Assembly (NCBI GenBank): GCA_900548635.1
Contig: URLP01000111.1
Span: 1-5,865, forward strand
Length of the DNA: 5,865 nucleotides
Direction of reading: 5' to 3'
Source: an uncultured Megasphaera sp.
Lineage (GTDB): Bacteria; Bacillota; Negativicutes; Veillonellales; Megasphaeraceae
Both the position numbers and the translations under genes were made by a program. Positions 5,691 to 5,865 of this stretch are shown here, one piece after another. Positions within the stretch are counted from its first letter, which is position 1; each line of letters starts with the position of its first letter. Below the pieces are notes generated by a model. It was not told the DNA's origin. It saw only the letters and a program-made list of their open reading frames with translations, and did not search any database.

Positions 5691-5695
5691 CCTCC
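5691..5695 (-). promoter_or_regulatory. Ribosome binding site deciding the pepC start
   Basis: Minus-strand GGAGG, directly after the ATG at 5697, is 8 bases before the ATG at 5682. The upstream ATG is thus part of the ribosome binding region rather than the likely start. Confidence 0.85.
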
Positions 5696-5712
5696 ATGAT
5701 GGTGAAGTTTGT

Positions 5713-5729
5713 AGTTTTCAGTTTTCAGT
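5713..5729. repeat. Two-copy 7-base tandem repeat in the pepT-pepC gap
   Basis: AGTTTTC occurs twice in tandem followed by AGT. It is next to a GTAGGGGCGGC string (minus strand, about 5733-5743) between the pepT stop and pepC. Simple intergenic repeats like this can be remnants of dispersed elements, but one copy in this window cannot show that. No promoter or terminator could be assigned in this 63-base gap. Confidence 0.5.
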
Positions 5730-5745
5730 AAAGCCGCCCCTACAG

Positions 5746-5865
5746 CTACTCTTCTCCGCCTTTATCTGCTTTATACGCTCTTTTTGCGATTTCGATGACT
5801 GTTTCACAGGCTTTTTCCAGGGACGGGATGGGCAGGTATTCGTAACGGCCGTGGAAGTTCGTACC
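5746..5865 (-). CDS. pepT: Peptidase T, C-terminal end only (cut by window edge)
   Basis: The last 39 codons of a minus-strand gene are visible, ending in TAG at 5746-5748. The peptide begins GTNFHGRYEYLPIPSLEKA and continues through ETVIEIAKRA to KGGEE. This matches the end of M20-family peptidase T (tripeptidase), where a conserved N-[YF]-H-G-[RK]-[YFH]-E segment supplies a late metal-binding His and precedes the EKA-V helix. Peptidase T is a cytosolic zinc enzyme that releases the N-terminal residue from tripeptides. Its position before pepC fits a peptide-catabolism cluster. Other M20 peptidases are possible, but the HGRYEYLP signature favours PepT. Confidence 0.82.
   Translation of the reverse strand, partial: GTNFHGRYEYLPIPSLEKACETVIEIAKRAYKADKGGEE

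Overview
The window is a compact stretch of bacterial chromosome, probably from an anaerobic Firmicutes lineage of the Negativicutes type (Megasphaera-like). That placement is inferred from strong GGAGG-type ribosome binding sites, moderately high GC in the genes with AT-rich control regions, and the protein families present; no marker gene confirms it. It holds eight genes: seven complete and one cut by the right edge. Only one, the small exported SnoaL-like gene, is on the + strand. I see no tRNA, rRNA, CRISPR array, insertion sequence or phage gene, and no gene-free stretch longer than about 140 bases.

Right part (5865 down to 3045, minus strand): the 3' end of a peptidase T gene (pepT), then the C1-family cysteine aminopeptidase pepC, an HxlR-family redox-type repressor, and a QueG-like double [4Fe-4S] cluster protein. 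Gaps are 63, 15 and 31 bases, and no terminator-like hairpin lies between them, so they may share a transcript. The two peptidases point to intracellular breakdown of imported peptides. The HxlR and QueG-like pair looks like a redox module added downstream.

Middle (2383-3044): a + strand gene for an exported SnoaL-like (COG4922-type) protein, with its own probable promoter and a textbook terminator. It is divergent from the left operon across a 139-base AT-rich control region that contains two inverted repeats. Its terminator lies in the convergent gap facing the end of the QueG-like gene.

Left part (2382 down to 35, minus strand): a tightly packed operon of a short, variant peptide deformylase, a TVP38/DedA-type membrane protein and an SPFH-domain protein with three C-terminal zinc ribbons. 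The first two genes overlap by 4 bases (ATGA) and the second and third are 15 bases apart. A membrane-remodelling protein beside a COG4260/YdjI-like SPFH protein suggests an envelope-stress or membrane-maintenance role; the deformylase paralogue is the odd partner.

The most interesting points are the deformylase with an altered GxGxAAxQ motif coupled to two membrane-associated proteins, the three zinc ribbons encoded by a tandem DNA repeat, and the PepC C-terminus that departs from the usual self-capping tail. None is a clearly new system on sequence alone; most of the window is ordinary housekeeping and accessory metabolism.
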